Part shown: positions 24,601 through 34,290 of the stretch, in pieces | Position numbering within the stretch: the first letter of the stretch is position 1 | How the letters are laid out: each line of letters opens with the position of its first letter | Source: Ampullaceana balthica | Lineage: Eukaryota; Mollusca; Gastropoda; Lymnaeidae | NCBI GenBank assembly: GCA_944989445.1 | Contig: CALYLW010000335.1 | Coordinates: forward strand, 372,001 to 436,000 | Direction of reading: 5' to 3' | DNA: 64,000 bases | Position numbers and translations under genes: made by a program | Notes under the pieces: model-generated | What the model was told of the DNA's origin: nothing | What the model saw: only the letters and a program-made list of their open reading frames with translations | The model's database searches: none

Positions 24601-27600
24601 GGCATCTTGCTCCACATGGGTACCTGACATCAGTTGGGGAAGTAAAGACAGCTGGGCATCTTGCTCCACATGGGTACCTGACATCAGTTGGGGAAGTAAA
24701 GACAGCTGGGCATCTTGCTCCACATGGGTACCTGACATCAGTTGGGGAAGTAAAGACAGCTGGGCATCTTGCTCCACATGGGTACCTGACATCAGTTGGG
24801 GAAGTAAAGACAGCTGGGCATCTTGCTCCACATGGGTACCTGACATCAGTTGGGGAAGTAAAGACAGCTGGGCATCTTGCTCCACATGGGTACCTGACAT
24901 CAGTTGGGGAAGTAAAGACAGCTGGGCATCTTGCTCCACATGGGTACCTGACATCAGTTGGGGAAGTAAAGACAGCTGGGCATCTTGCTCCACATGGGTA
25001 CCTGACATCAGTTGGGGAAGTAAAGACAGCTGGGCATCTTGCTCCACATGGGTACCTGACATCAGTTGGGGAAGTAAAGACAGCTGGGCATCTTGCTCCA
25101 CATGGGTACCTGACATCAGTTGGGGAAGTAAAGACAGCTGGGCATCTTGCTCCACATGGGTACCTGACATCAGTTGGGGAAGTAAAGCCAGCTGGGCATC
25201 TTGCTCCACATGGGTACCTGACATCAGTTGGGGAAGTAAAGACAGCTGGGCATCTTGCTCCACATGGGTACCTGACATCAGTTGGGGAAGTAAAGACAGC
25301 TGGGCATCTTGCTCCACATGGGTACCTGACATCAGTTGGGGAAGTAAAGACAGCTGGGCATCTTGCTCCACATGGGTACCTGACATCAGTTGGGGAAGTA
25401 AAGACAGCTGGGCATCTTGCTCCACATGGGTACCTGACATCAGTTGGGGAAGTAAAGACAGCTGGGCATCTTGCTCCACATGGGTACCTGACATCAGTTG
25501 GGGAAGTAAAGACAGCTGGGCATCTTGCTCCACATGGGTACCTGACATCAGTTGGGGAAGTAAAGACAGCTGGGCATCTTGCTCCACATGGGTACCTGAC
25601 ATCAGTTGGGGAAGTAAAGACAGCTGGGCATCTTGCTCCACATGGGTACCTGACATCAGTTGGGGAAGTAAAGACAGCTGGGCATCTTGCTCCACATGGG
25701 TACCTGACATCAGTTGGGGAAGTAAAGACAGCTGGGCATCTTGCTCCACATGGGTACCTGACATCAGTTGGGGAAGTAAAGACAGCTGGGCATCTTGCTC
25801 CACATGGGTACCTGACATCAGTTGGGGAAGTAAAGACAGCTGGGCATCTTGCTCCACATGGGTACCTGACATCAGTTGGGGAAGTAAAGACAGCTGGGCA
25901 TCTTGCTCCACATGGGTACCTGACATCAGTTGGGGAAGTAAAGACAGCTGGGCATCTTGCTCCACATGGGTACCTGACATCAGTTGGGGAAGTAAAGACA
26001 GCTGGGCATCTTGCTCCACATGGGTACCTGACATCAGTTGGGGAAGTAAAGACAGCTGGGCATCTTGCTCCACATGGGTACCTGACATCAGTTGGGGAAG
26101 TAAAGACAGCTGGGCATCTTGCTCCACATGGGTACCTGACATCAGTTGGGGAAGTAAAGCCAGCTGGGCATCTTGCTCCACATGGGTACCTGACATCAGT
26201 TGGGGAAGTAAAGACAGCTGGGCATCTTGCTCCACATGGGTACCTGACATCAGTTGGGGAAGTAAAGACAGCTGGGCATCTTGCTCCACATGGGTACCTG
26301 ACATCAGTTGGGGAAGTAAAGACAGCTGGGCATCTTGCTCCACATGGGTACCTGACATCAGTTGGGGAAGTAAAGACAGCTGGGCATCTTGCTCCACATG
26401 GGTACCTGACATCAGTTGGGGAAGTAAAGACAGCTGGGCATCTTGCTCCACATGGGTACCTGACATCAGTTGGGGAAGTAAAGACAGCTGGGCATCTTGC
26501 TCCACATGGGTACCTGACATCAGTTGGGGAAGTAAAGACAGCTGGGCATCTTGCTCCACATGGGTACCTGACATCAGTTGGGGAAGTAAAGACAGCTGGG
26601 CATCTTGCTCCACATGGGTACCTGACATCAGTTGGGGAAGTAAAGACAGCTGGGCATCTTGCTCCACATGGGTACCTGACATCAGTTGGGGAAGTAAAGA
26701 CAGCTGGGCATCTTGCTCCACATGGGTACCTGACATCAGTTGGGGAAGTAAAGACAGCTGGGCATCTTGCTCCACATGGGTACCTGACATCAGTTGGGGA
26801 AGTAAAGACAGCTGGGCATCCTTCTAGCCTAGGTGAAGGCAGCGTCTTGTTCCACATGGGTACCTGACATCAGTTGGGGAAGTAAAGACAGCTGGGCATC
26901 CTTCTAGCCAAACAATCCCCTGGTATGCCTTGGATATTGAAATTTGTGAACGCTGCTGCACTTGCCCCATGACCAGCATGGTCTGAAAAGGGAAAAATAT
27001 AAGGGGACTTTACTCTTTTTACACCCATCAAGATGGTAAATTACAGCAGACTTCTGGTTACTGCCCCTGAATTTAAAGGTTGGACTGTACTTGGACTTGA
27101 CTCTGCTACTTTTAATTTTCCCCCAAGTTAAGGTTAAGGAACTGAATTCGTCAAATAAAAGAGATTTAACTAATTTTAAATGGTGTTTTATCTTTCTCGC
27201 CAGGAATCTGATTGCCAGTTAGAAGCGATATGGGGATTGAGAAAAAGATAAGAAAGGGAAGAAAGTAGTAGATGATCATGAGATAATAAAGACAAATTAG
27301 AAAAATTAACTGATGCCAAGTTAGAAGCCGAGGGAAGAAGCACACTTTTCAGAGATTTTCCAAGGAGAAGGTCACTGATTGATTTATCTGTGGTCACCAC
27401 CGTGTACTACTGCTGTATGTATCACTATGACCTGGCTGAGGTAAGTGGTCACTGATTGATTTATCTGTGGTCACCACCGTGTACTACTGCTGTATGTATC
27501 ACTATGACCTGGCTGAGGTAAGTGGTCACTGATTGATTTATCTGTGGTCACCACCGTGTACTACTGCTGTATGTATGACTATGACCTGGCTGAGGTAAGT

Positions 27601-28404
27601 GGTCACTGATAGATTTATCTGTGGTCACCACCGTGTACTACTGCTGTATGTATGACTATGACCTGGCTGAGGTAAGTGGTCACTGATAGATTTATCTGTG
27701 GTCACCACCGTGTACTACTGCTGTATGTATGACTATGACCTGGCTGAGGTAAGTGGTCATTGATTTATTTATATGTGGTCACCACCGTATACTACTGCTG
27801 TATGTATTACTACGACCTGGCTGAGGTAAGTGGTCAAGAATAGCAGACCTTTAAGATCAGACCTTTAATAGAAGATGTTCCTGACAATCTGTTGTAGAGG
27901 TGTTTAATAGAGACTGACCAAACATGAGCTGATACTAAAGCAACCAACTATGACTATGTGCCTTATAACTATGATGATATGAATTTGATGTAAACCCATA
28001 CATGGCTTTTTTATAATTTGTGTGTGATTTTGATTAAAACTGGTTTCATTGGACAAAACTTTTCAACATTAAACTTTAATCCCATATTTTTGTCATTGAT
28101 ATTTAAAACATTAAACCAAAATCCCATATTTTTGTCATTGATATTTAAAGCAGTAAACTTTAATCCCATATTTTTGTCATTGATATTTCCCTCTTATAAG
28201 AATAGAGAAGTTAGTTAAAACTTACAGATTTTCTAATTACTTAAGACATCTATGAGGATATAAATATAAATATTAATGTGGATATTCTGTCGTTTTATTC
28301 TTCTCCAGAACTGCCTAGCGAGTCCATCGGCAGTTAAAAAAAGACACCAGGTAGAAAGACTGTTATATGTTTCTAGGAATTTGCAGCAAACACCTTGGCC
28401 TTGA
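15572..28404 (+). CDS. 3' end of an unrecognised multi-exon gene
   Basis: Three plus-strand exons join in phase (15,572-15,662; 27,204-27,440; 28,309-28,404) and end in a TGA at 28,402-28,404. I do not recognise the protein. The first exon encodes an acidic/serine-rich segment (ADDSLSDSSSLVREYIDLLE). The second has a Lys-rich and coiled-coil-like part (KLEKLTDAKLEAEG) and then SLIDLSVVTTVYYCC. The last ends RHQVERLLYVSRNLQQTPWP. Evidence is coding texture, splice sites, matching phases and an exon 2 length divisible by three. Exon 2 as written carries two opposite single-base shifts in A runs, so it is either a sequence error pair or a pseudogene. Upstream exons were not found in the window. 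Confidence 0.6.
15663..16553 (+). repeat. 32 bp minisatellite, about 28 copies
   Basis: Unit TTAACTTGGGTTACACCAAT followed by CATGATGGTATA. It begins directly at the donor of the exon ending at 15,662 and ends at the SINE head at about 16,559. CCAATC and CCCATC variants are grouped at opposite ends. A lone remnant lies beyond the 54 bp array at 27,021-27,042. Confidence 0.95.
16559..16615 (+). mobile_element. tRNA-derived SINE, head portion, split by the 54 bp array
   Basis: GTGCTCGGCTATTGTACTGA, GAGTCACAGGTTCAAG (B box) and GGTGAAGGCAGCGTCTTG match the heads of the SINEs at 50,672-50,888 and 49,373-49,580 (both minus strand). The A box is missing because the 32 bp array abuts. The 3' part of the same SINE continues at 26,830-27,005. 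Confidence 0.75.
16604..26895 (+). repeat. Giant 54 bp minisatellite, about 190 copies
   Basis: Unit GCATCTTGCTCCACATGGGT, then ACCTGACATCAGTTGGGGAA, then GTAAAGACAGCTGG. All units keep 54-base register for 10.2 kb with no indel; variation is a few recurrent substitutions (ACCTGAC/ATCTGAC, AAAGAC/AAAGCC, GCATCT/GCGTCT). Because 54 is divisible by three, three of the six frames stay open end to end (18-residue repeat with SWASCSTWVPDISWGSKD on the plus strand), which produces giant fake open frames. The unit is a stretch of SINE body: the same sequence order occurs once in the SINEs at 49.4 and 50.7 kb. It lies in an intron of the unrecognised plus-strand gene. Confidence 0.97.
26830..27005 (+). 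mobile_element. 3' part of the split tRNA-derived SINE
   Basis: Repeats GGTGAAGGCAGCGTCTTG, one last unit of body, then TTCTAGCCAAACAATCCCCT, which matches CTAGCCACACAATCCCCTCG of the 50.7 kb SINE, and then GAACGCTGCTGCACTTGCCC and CATGGTCTGAAAAGGG, which match the unit and flank of the 34 bp array at 48.76-49.37 kb. Confidence 0.75.
27021..27042 (+). repeat. Remnant of the 32 bp unit beyond the 54 bp array
   Basis: TACACCCATCAAGATGGTAA matches the 32 bp unit at 15.66-16.55 kb, suggesting the SINE landed in or beside that array. Confidence 0.6.
27204..27440 (+). CDS. Unrecognised gene, penultimate exon with two opposite homopolymer shifts
   Basis: 237 bases between CTCGCCAG and a strong GTAAGT donor, so in phase at both ends. 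The frame starts ESDCQLEAIWGLRK, then meets a stop at an AAAAAG run near 27,239-27,244 that seems one A too long. The frame is restored near 27,290 where an AAAG run seems one A short. From there it reads DKLEKLTDAKLEAEG and onward to YDLAE. The last 70 bases and the donor are the first copy of a 77 bp tandem repeat. Confidence 0.55.
27371..27832 (+). repeat. 77 bp tandem repeat carrying an exon end and 5' splice site, 6 copies
   Basis: Copies start at 27,371, 27,448, 27,525, 27,602, 27,679 and 27,756. Each contains the last 70 coding bases of the penultimate exon and CTGAG/GTAAGT. Reading past the first donor gives a TGA at once, so only the first donor keeps the frame. Confidence 0.9.
28067..28190 (+). 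repeat. 42 bp tandem repeat, 3 copies
   Basis: CCCATATTTTTGTCATTGAT at 28,081, 28,123 and 28,165. Confidence 0.9.
28309..28404 (+). CDS. Unrecognised gene, last exon
   Basis: Follows a CTTCTCCAG acceptor, phase 0. It reads NCLASPSAVKKRHQVERLLY and then VSRNLQQTPWP before TGA. An alternative reading with a 26-base intron (28,351-28,376) would give a different end, but that is too short for a metazoan intron. Confidence 0.5.
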   Translation, partial: NCLASPSAVKKRHQVERLLYVSRNLQQTPWP

Positions 28405-28479
28405 CATTACGTGATAGAGTGATTGAGTTATCTAAAACTATCAACAATATATAGCGAGTTGACCTATTAGTTGAAATTT

Positions 28480-28700
28480 CTTTTGGGCTGTGACTACACT
28501 GCACGCGAATTCGCCAATCTAGTATACACGCGAACGCGCATCTAAAACCTCTAGAAAAACAAATGCAATAACATAGTGTGCGTGGCTACACTAGCAGAGT
28601 GAAAAACGCCAGTATACGGCGGTGTATGCGCGAATAATTTGATTTTTACAGCGCATCGCGCGAATCTGCTTTTAAAAGTCAACAAAATGGCAGACATTTT
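28480..28700. repeat. CG-rich repeat with CACGCGAA/TTCGCG motifs, unclassified
   Basis: GGCTGTGACTACACTGCACG and later GTGGCTACACTAGCAG, plus several GCGCG-type motifs unlike the AT-rich surroundings. Probably the end of a DNA transposon; no partner end found. Confidence 0.4.
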
Positions 28701-28858
28701 TGCCACATCGCCAAATTGTATGTGTGTAAATGATCATTTGATAAATAAGAATTGGCTTTCATGCATGATTTTCGATATTTAAAACATTTTATTTCCATTT
28801 TAAACTAAAATTATTTTGATTTTTATTACGGATATTGCCAAGTTAAATTCGTAAGTTC

Positions 28859-28979
28859 ATGAGAGCACACTCCTCTCAACGACGTCGAAGTGTTACCACA
28901 ATTCACAATAGCATTACTAGTAATAGGAATGTTCGAAGGAAACTTTGGCTTGAAATTGCAGACGAACCTAATACTACAA
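28859..28979 (+). CDS. Possible first exon, unrecognised
   Basis: An ATG opens 40 codons (MRAHSSQRRRSVTTIHNSIT, NRNVRRKLWLEIADEPN) ending at a strong donor GTAAGTAAG. Arg-rich. It lies just beyond the CG-rich repeat, so it could be the first exon of a transposon gene or of a host gene whose later exons I could not find; a SINE at 29.1 kb interrupts the downstream sequence. Confidence 0.3.
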
Positions 28980-29106
28980 GTAAGTAAGCTACAACTATTA
29001 TTGTAGATGTTGTTTATTTAATTCAATCAAGAATGATAGATAACTGGGTCTAAAAATAGTTATAAAAATATTAATTTTAGGACTATATGACTATAGTTAT
29101 AGTTAT

Positions 29107-29337
29107 CTTATCTTATCTATACAGACGCTCCTTCTATGCAGAAGATAGTTGCGTCCACAGACCATGACAGATGATCTGTTGGCAAGTGATGCAGCGTTCA
29201 CAGACCACGGCTTTGTGGGTTCCACGCATTACCCAGCCGCCTAACTACATGTAGTGTTAGGTACCCATTCGGAGCGGGGTGACTCAGGGACGCCCTGGGA
29301 ACAAACCCTTGCCTTCACACGGATTCGAACCCGTTAT
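29107..29337 (-). mobile_element. tRNA-derived SINE, missing the A box
   Basis: Minus strand: CGGGTTCGAATCCGTGTGAA (B box), body with GGGTACCTAACACTACATGT, then GTGGACGCAACTATCTTCTG and AGAAGGAGCGTCTGTATAG followed by GATAAGATAAG. It matches the fuller copy at 61,788-62,064. Confidence 0.85.
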
Positions 29338-29619
29338 AGCAAATCCAAGTGGTTAAGAATTTAATTAGGTCAAGACGATTCAAGTCGGTGATAGTGATCG
29401 ACTTTTAAATATAATATTTATTAATTTTAAGCTTAAAACTTAGGTTGAAATAGTATAGCCTATAACTATATGTATTTTTTATACTCATTATTTTACTTTA
29501 AATTATTAATATATTGACTCAAAGGAAATCAAATAACAAAATATTGTAAATTAATGAAGCGAAATACTTGTTTCACTATTTAAACAACTTTTGTTCCAAT
29601 TAATAATTATTTTGCATAG

Positions 29620-29775
29620 TGTGTTCACTTGTCTGCGTGTTCAGTTGTCTGCGTGTTCACTTGTCGAGTGTTCAGTTGTCTTGTGTTCGGTTGTCGTGTG
29701 TTCACTTGTCGGGTGTTCAGTTGTCTTGTGTTCGGTTGTCGTGTGTTCAATTGTCGAGTGTTCAGTTGTCTGGGA
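29620..29775. repeat. ~15 bp minisatellite (GTGTTCAGTTGTCTT), about 10 copies
   Basis: Units alternate in a higher-order pattern of about 45 bases. The open frames across it are repeat-borne. Confidence 0.9.
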
Positions 29776-29865
29776 ACCAAGTATTGCAGTCCTTTACTTG
29801 AGTCTGGATTTGAGTGAAGATTAGATTAATAAATGGCAATATTAGTCAGTAAAAATTCACTGTAG

Positions 29866-30000
29866 CAATATAAGTAGTAAGGTATTGTTGCAATATAAGT
29901 AGAAGGCGTTGTTGCGATATCAGTACAAATATTAAGGTATTGTTGCAATATGAGTAGTAAGGTATTGTAATATAAGTAGTAAGGTATTGTTGCAATATTT
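29866..30000. repeat. ~30 bp tandem repeat (GTAAGGTATTGTTGCAATAT), about 5 copies
   Basis: Imperfect copies between 29,866 and 29,999. Confidence 0.8.
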
Positions 30001-31638
30001 TTCTTTTTCCACACCTTTATTCCACTGACTGACCTGTATGCTTAATAAAAAAAACAACACTTTCCAATGAGCTAAAATGTTGACACTGGGTTGACAATAA
30101 TATCTCTAACTCTCATAGATGTCAATAAACACAAAATTGTAAAAAAAAATATTTATTTGAAAACAAAATTTTGACTTGTGAACTTGAACCAAGATTTAAT
30201 GCACAATTGAAGGTCAGACTTTTTAAATAAAACATGATTTCCAAACTGCCTTTTTTTTCGCTCATCTCTCAACATGGGTAAACTTGATCTTAATGATCTT
30301 CAACTCACTCTCTTGTATAAAATCTTGTGGAAGAAACTCAACTAGTTTCTCTAATAAACATGTCTGGCTGCCTGTGTCAAATTCTCAGCTTCTTATCTGA
30401 AGAATTAACAGTTCAAGTTTCAGTAAAAACATTGATTTCTAATAATATAATAAGTTACTGTGAGGTTTTGGCACAATGATCTCTGAAGTTACATCATAGA
30501 TTCATGGTAAGTCAGGTCAAAATTTGTTTTGAATTAAGCCATAAATCCTCTTATAACACTGAACCATTTAGCCATGAATCTAAATTTAACTTCAGTTTTA
30601 TAGAAGGATTTATTGCTTAATCCAAAACGAATTTGACCTGACCTACCATGTAAAGATTACATATGAAATGTAGTACAGTACAGACAGTACTAGAAGAATA
30701 AAAGTGTGGCTTTCAAAAGTCTATCCTCTGCTTTGCCTATTGTTATAATTAATTATGTTAAATGTTTTCAACTGCATATTTTAGCCAATTTGATATTATC
30801 TGATCAAATGCAAAAATTCTGATATTTTTAAAATAAACTTTTAGTCAATAACTTTAACTTTGTTTTTAAAATAATTTTTCTGGTGACCAGATTTCAATTG
30901 TAATTTTTGCTTCACTAATCATTTTACTACTTGAATTAGGAAAGAAAAAATTGTTTTATGTCACTACATAAAACTATTACATTATAAATGTCTGTATTTT
31001 GCTTCAATAATTTAAAAAGAAGACCTAAAAAGCTTATTGTTATGATAAAAGCTGTTTAATTAGTTGATAAAATGTTGAGGAGTCAGTGAGTAGAAATAAC
31101 ACAATACATTTTAATGCTTCTATCACTATTATTTTTAATGAATATTAGTTTTTGTGGGCCTTAGACCTCGGTTTAGTTTGATGTATTTCTGGTATCTGAT
31201 AGAATTAGGTTGGTTATTTAATGTGGCCGTTTGCAGTGAGTTGATTGCAGGGGGATTTGTCTTGTACCTTTCAAATATATTAAATCAGTGGTGCTAGTAT
31301 TATATATTGGATAGCAATTAACAATCATGCATTTATCATATTATTATCTTTGCTAATCAAAATTAAATTTCACTGAACCATCAACATGGATAAAAATTAT
31401 CGGTAGAAACTATTATTAGAAATAATGTCATTATCATTTCAAACAAAATTTCATCTTATTGTAATATGCGATTGTACGTTGCTAATTTATTGAATTAAAA
31501 TTAAGAACACGTTTTTTTTTCCTTAAATGAATCTTATTTATTCTCACATTTATGCAGTTGTGACTTTTCTCATGTTAAAATTACTAAAGAAATCCAATTA
31601 TATTTGTACTTTCTGGGAATTTTTATCTGCCTGCATAT
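30001..31638. other. AT-rich intergenic stretch, nothing recognised
   Basis: No coding texture on either strand; A/T runs only. Confidence 0.5.
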
Positions 31639-31858
31639 TACACACAATAAAGTTGTAGGTATTTATAGAATGCTTGAATAATTACACACAATAAAGTTGT
31701 AGGTATTTATAGAATGCTTGAATAATTACACACAATAAAGTTGTAGGTATTTATAGAATGCTTGAATAATTACACACAATAAAGTTGTAGGTATTTATAG
31801 AATGCTTGAATAATTACACACAATAAAGTTGTAGGTCTTTATAGAATGCTTGAATAAT
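31639..31858. repeat. 44 bp tandem repeat, 5 copies
   Basis: TACACACAATAAAGTTGTAG at 31,639, 31,683, 31,727, 31,771 and 31,815; nearly identical copies. Confidence 0.95.
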
Positions 31859-32279
31859 TCTATCAAATTTTTTATTGAGGGGTGTTATTGTATTATATAT
31901 TGAATCTCTTTGGGGATAAAAGTATATAGGATGTTAATTTTCACTTATTTTACCGTAATTATTTTGTGCAACATATTGGGGAAATAAATAAATATGTATT
32001 TGCAAATACCTGTTTTCATTAAATTCTTTGGTTTTGTTGTGACTTTAAAAGTTATTAACATAAGCATATTATTGACGTAAGCATATTACAAAGGAAAATT
32101 TATGCTTACATATAAAATCTACTTAATTTTTAAAGGTTAAAGTTTAAATGGTATTTTTTTATTTTATAAGATAAGATAAGTTACTTTCATTACAAGAAAT
32201 AAGTTTTATCACAAAGTTACAGAAGACCCAAATGATCCAGTCTTCTGATTCATTTTCATGGTTATTTGATGCTTTAAAC

Positions 32280-32422
32280 CAGCGGCCCCTGGAGACCTTT
32301 TAATCTAAAAAGAAAGATACTATTTTTACGTATAGTTTACCACAAAACTGTGTGTAGTCGGCCAACAAACTGCTATTTGACAGTTAATGCGGCCATCCGG
32401 CAGAAAAGTTTGGAGACCCCTG
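32280..32422. mobile_element. hAT MITE with 8 bp target duplication
   Basis: Starts CAGCGGCCCCTGGAGACC and ends GGAGACCCCTG, flanked by CTTTAAAC on both sides (32,272-32,279; 32,423-32,430). Confidence 0.85.
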
Positions 32423-32557
32423 CTTTAAACTATTGGATTATTGAAAAAATATTTAAAGAATGTTTGACAGTTAATGCGGCCCTCCGACAGAAAAGTTTGG
32501 AGACCCCTGCTTTAAACTACATGTATTGGATTATTGAAAAAGTATTTAAAGAATGTT
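32376..32557. repeat. Tandem duplication of the MITE's right end plus flank
   Basis: TTTGACAGTTAATGCGGCC through AAAGAATG is repeated at 32,463, an 87-base period; the second copy has an extra CATGTATT-type insertion. Confidence 0.85.
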
Positions 32558-32559
32558 GA

Positions 32560-33870
32560 ATTAAGCCATAGTGTGAAATAAATATGAAAGATAAGTGAAA
32601 TCAGAAGTAAGCCATTTATTATTAACAGTTATTGTTAATATCATATCAATGTAAATAAACCCTAACCGTAACATGGTGCACAACAAATACACAAGTACAT
32701 AAGTGAAATCAGTAGCAAGCCATTTATTAACAGATATTGTAAACATTGGATCAATAAAATGTAAATCAACTATTTTCTGTCTGCAGCAATTTAATGTAAC
32801 GTCAAATTCATTCTTAACTCAAAAAGACAGTCTAGAAAGAAGAGTGATCTTTGTTTTCTTACACGATGATCAAAAATATCTTATACATTTGTGCATATCA
32901 AGGTTATAAAAATATGAAAATCATAATAGTGATACGTTCACAAATGAACTCATCAACTAAAGGACTGATCAGATTCTTGGAACTTACTGGACACCACCCT
33001 GTGTATCAGTTCCAACCCAACTTACACATGTGTCTCCATCCAGTGTCCATCATAAACATTTAACTCTACTGAATCTACTTAAGCAAAAATGTTTTATGTC
33101 AGGGAGATATGAAAAAGAAATGGGAAAATATGAAAGAAATACTCTGCCATGCTGTGATATAAATAACAAAGAATTGGGTTTAAATCAACTAAAGGATTGG
33201 TGAAGATAATAATTGGAGCATTTTGTTTTGTATTACTGACAAACATTTTAGCCTCTTCTAAACTGATTGCTGGTTTATCTGTGTAAACAAGATTTAACTT
33301 CTTTGCTGCAATCCAAGAGCTAATATAGCTCTAATTAATGTGCTTTAAGATTTAAATTTTATCGCCACAATTTTTTTCTTAAACATGTCATGTAGTGTTC
33401 AGTATATTTTGATGAATTAGGTGAAAAAAATTGTGAGGTTAAAATAAAGAGACAAAACTGGAATGTTCAAATAAAAAGGAAGATGGGTGGTCTCCAAACT
33501 TTAAATTAAATATAGACCTAATAAATAGATTTATATTATATATAGACTGAACTCCCAGATTTAAATTAATTGAAATAGAATGCTACATCTCAAACCGATA
33601 CAAGAATTGTTAACGAAATTTTTTTTATTCATTATCACATCATAATTGTTAGTTTGGACACAATCTCTCATTATGCTCAACAACTATTTCTAAAAAATAA
33701 TTTTAAAAAATAAAAACAATTTCTTTAAATAAGTTGAAAACAAGACCAAATGAAATTCAGAATTTTTAAAATGCTATTTAAACCAAAGATCCCCAACAAT
33801 ATTAAAATGATTCTAAGCTCAATGTTACAATTATTTTCAATACTGTTTCAATTTGATATTTAAATAAAAC
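32560..33870. other. AT-rich stretch, nothing recognised
   Basis: A short imperfect inverted pair (AAGTGAAATCAG with AAGCCATTTATTA) is repeated at 32,596 and 32,702. Otherwise nothing. Confidence 0.4.
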
Positions 33871-33874
33871 AACC

Positions 33875-34290
33875 CCTTAAAAACAAAGTTTTTGACTATA
33901 AACCCTTAAATGTAAGACAGAACTTAAAGTATTGATTATGTTCCAACGCTACAAACATTTACAGCCTGAAACAGAGTAACTCCTTCTGGTGTTAAACACA
34001 AGATGTGGTCATCGATGGCTGGCGTGAAGTCAAGTGACCCATAAAATGTAAACAATACAGACCGCTACATATAGTTTATATAGATAAACTAAAAATGCAT
34101 TAATTTAATTACGGTGCATTCGATAGATCTGAAATTTTGATACAATGCATTATTAGGTGACACGAGTCTATGTGACAAATTTCAGCTCGATAACATCACG
34201 GGAAGTGGGTCATTTTTTACTTTTGTTTTTCCGCCCGCCCGACGACGAACGACAGAGAAGGCGTTGAAGTTAATATAAGGGATTTAAAAA
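33875..34290 (+). repeat. Diverged solo copy of the 500 bp repeat family
   Basis: AAACAAAGTTTTTGACTATA start and TTAATATAAGGGATTTAAAA end, as in the 12.3-14.3 kb array, with a different interior that matches 14,620-14,790. Confidence 0.75.

Noticed and set aside
16583..26857. Open frames of about 3,400 residues on both strands
   Set aside because: They arise because a stop-free 54 bp unit, divisible by three, is repeated without indels. Three frames are equally open, the flanks are SINE, and there is no start context or domain.
28351..28454. Alternative last exon EFAANTLALTLRDRVIELSK after a 26-base intron
   Set aside because: The reading is coding-like, but a 26-base intron is below known metazoan minimum sizes; direct read-through to TGA at 28,402 is simpler. 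Worth checking with RNA.
29591..29824. Cys/Val-rich small protein in three frames
   Set aside because: 15 bp minisatellite open in all three forward frames.
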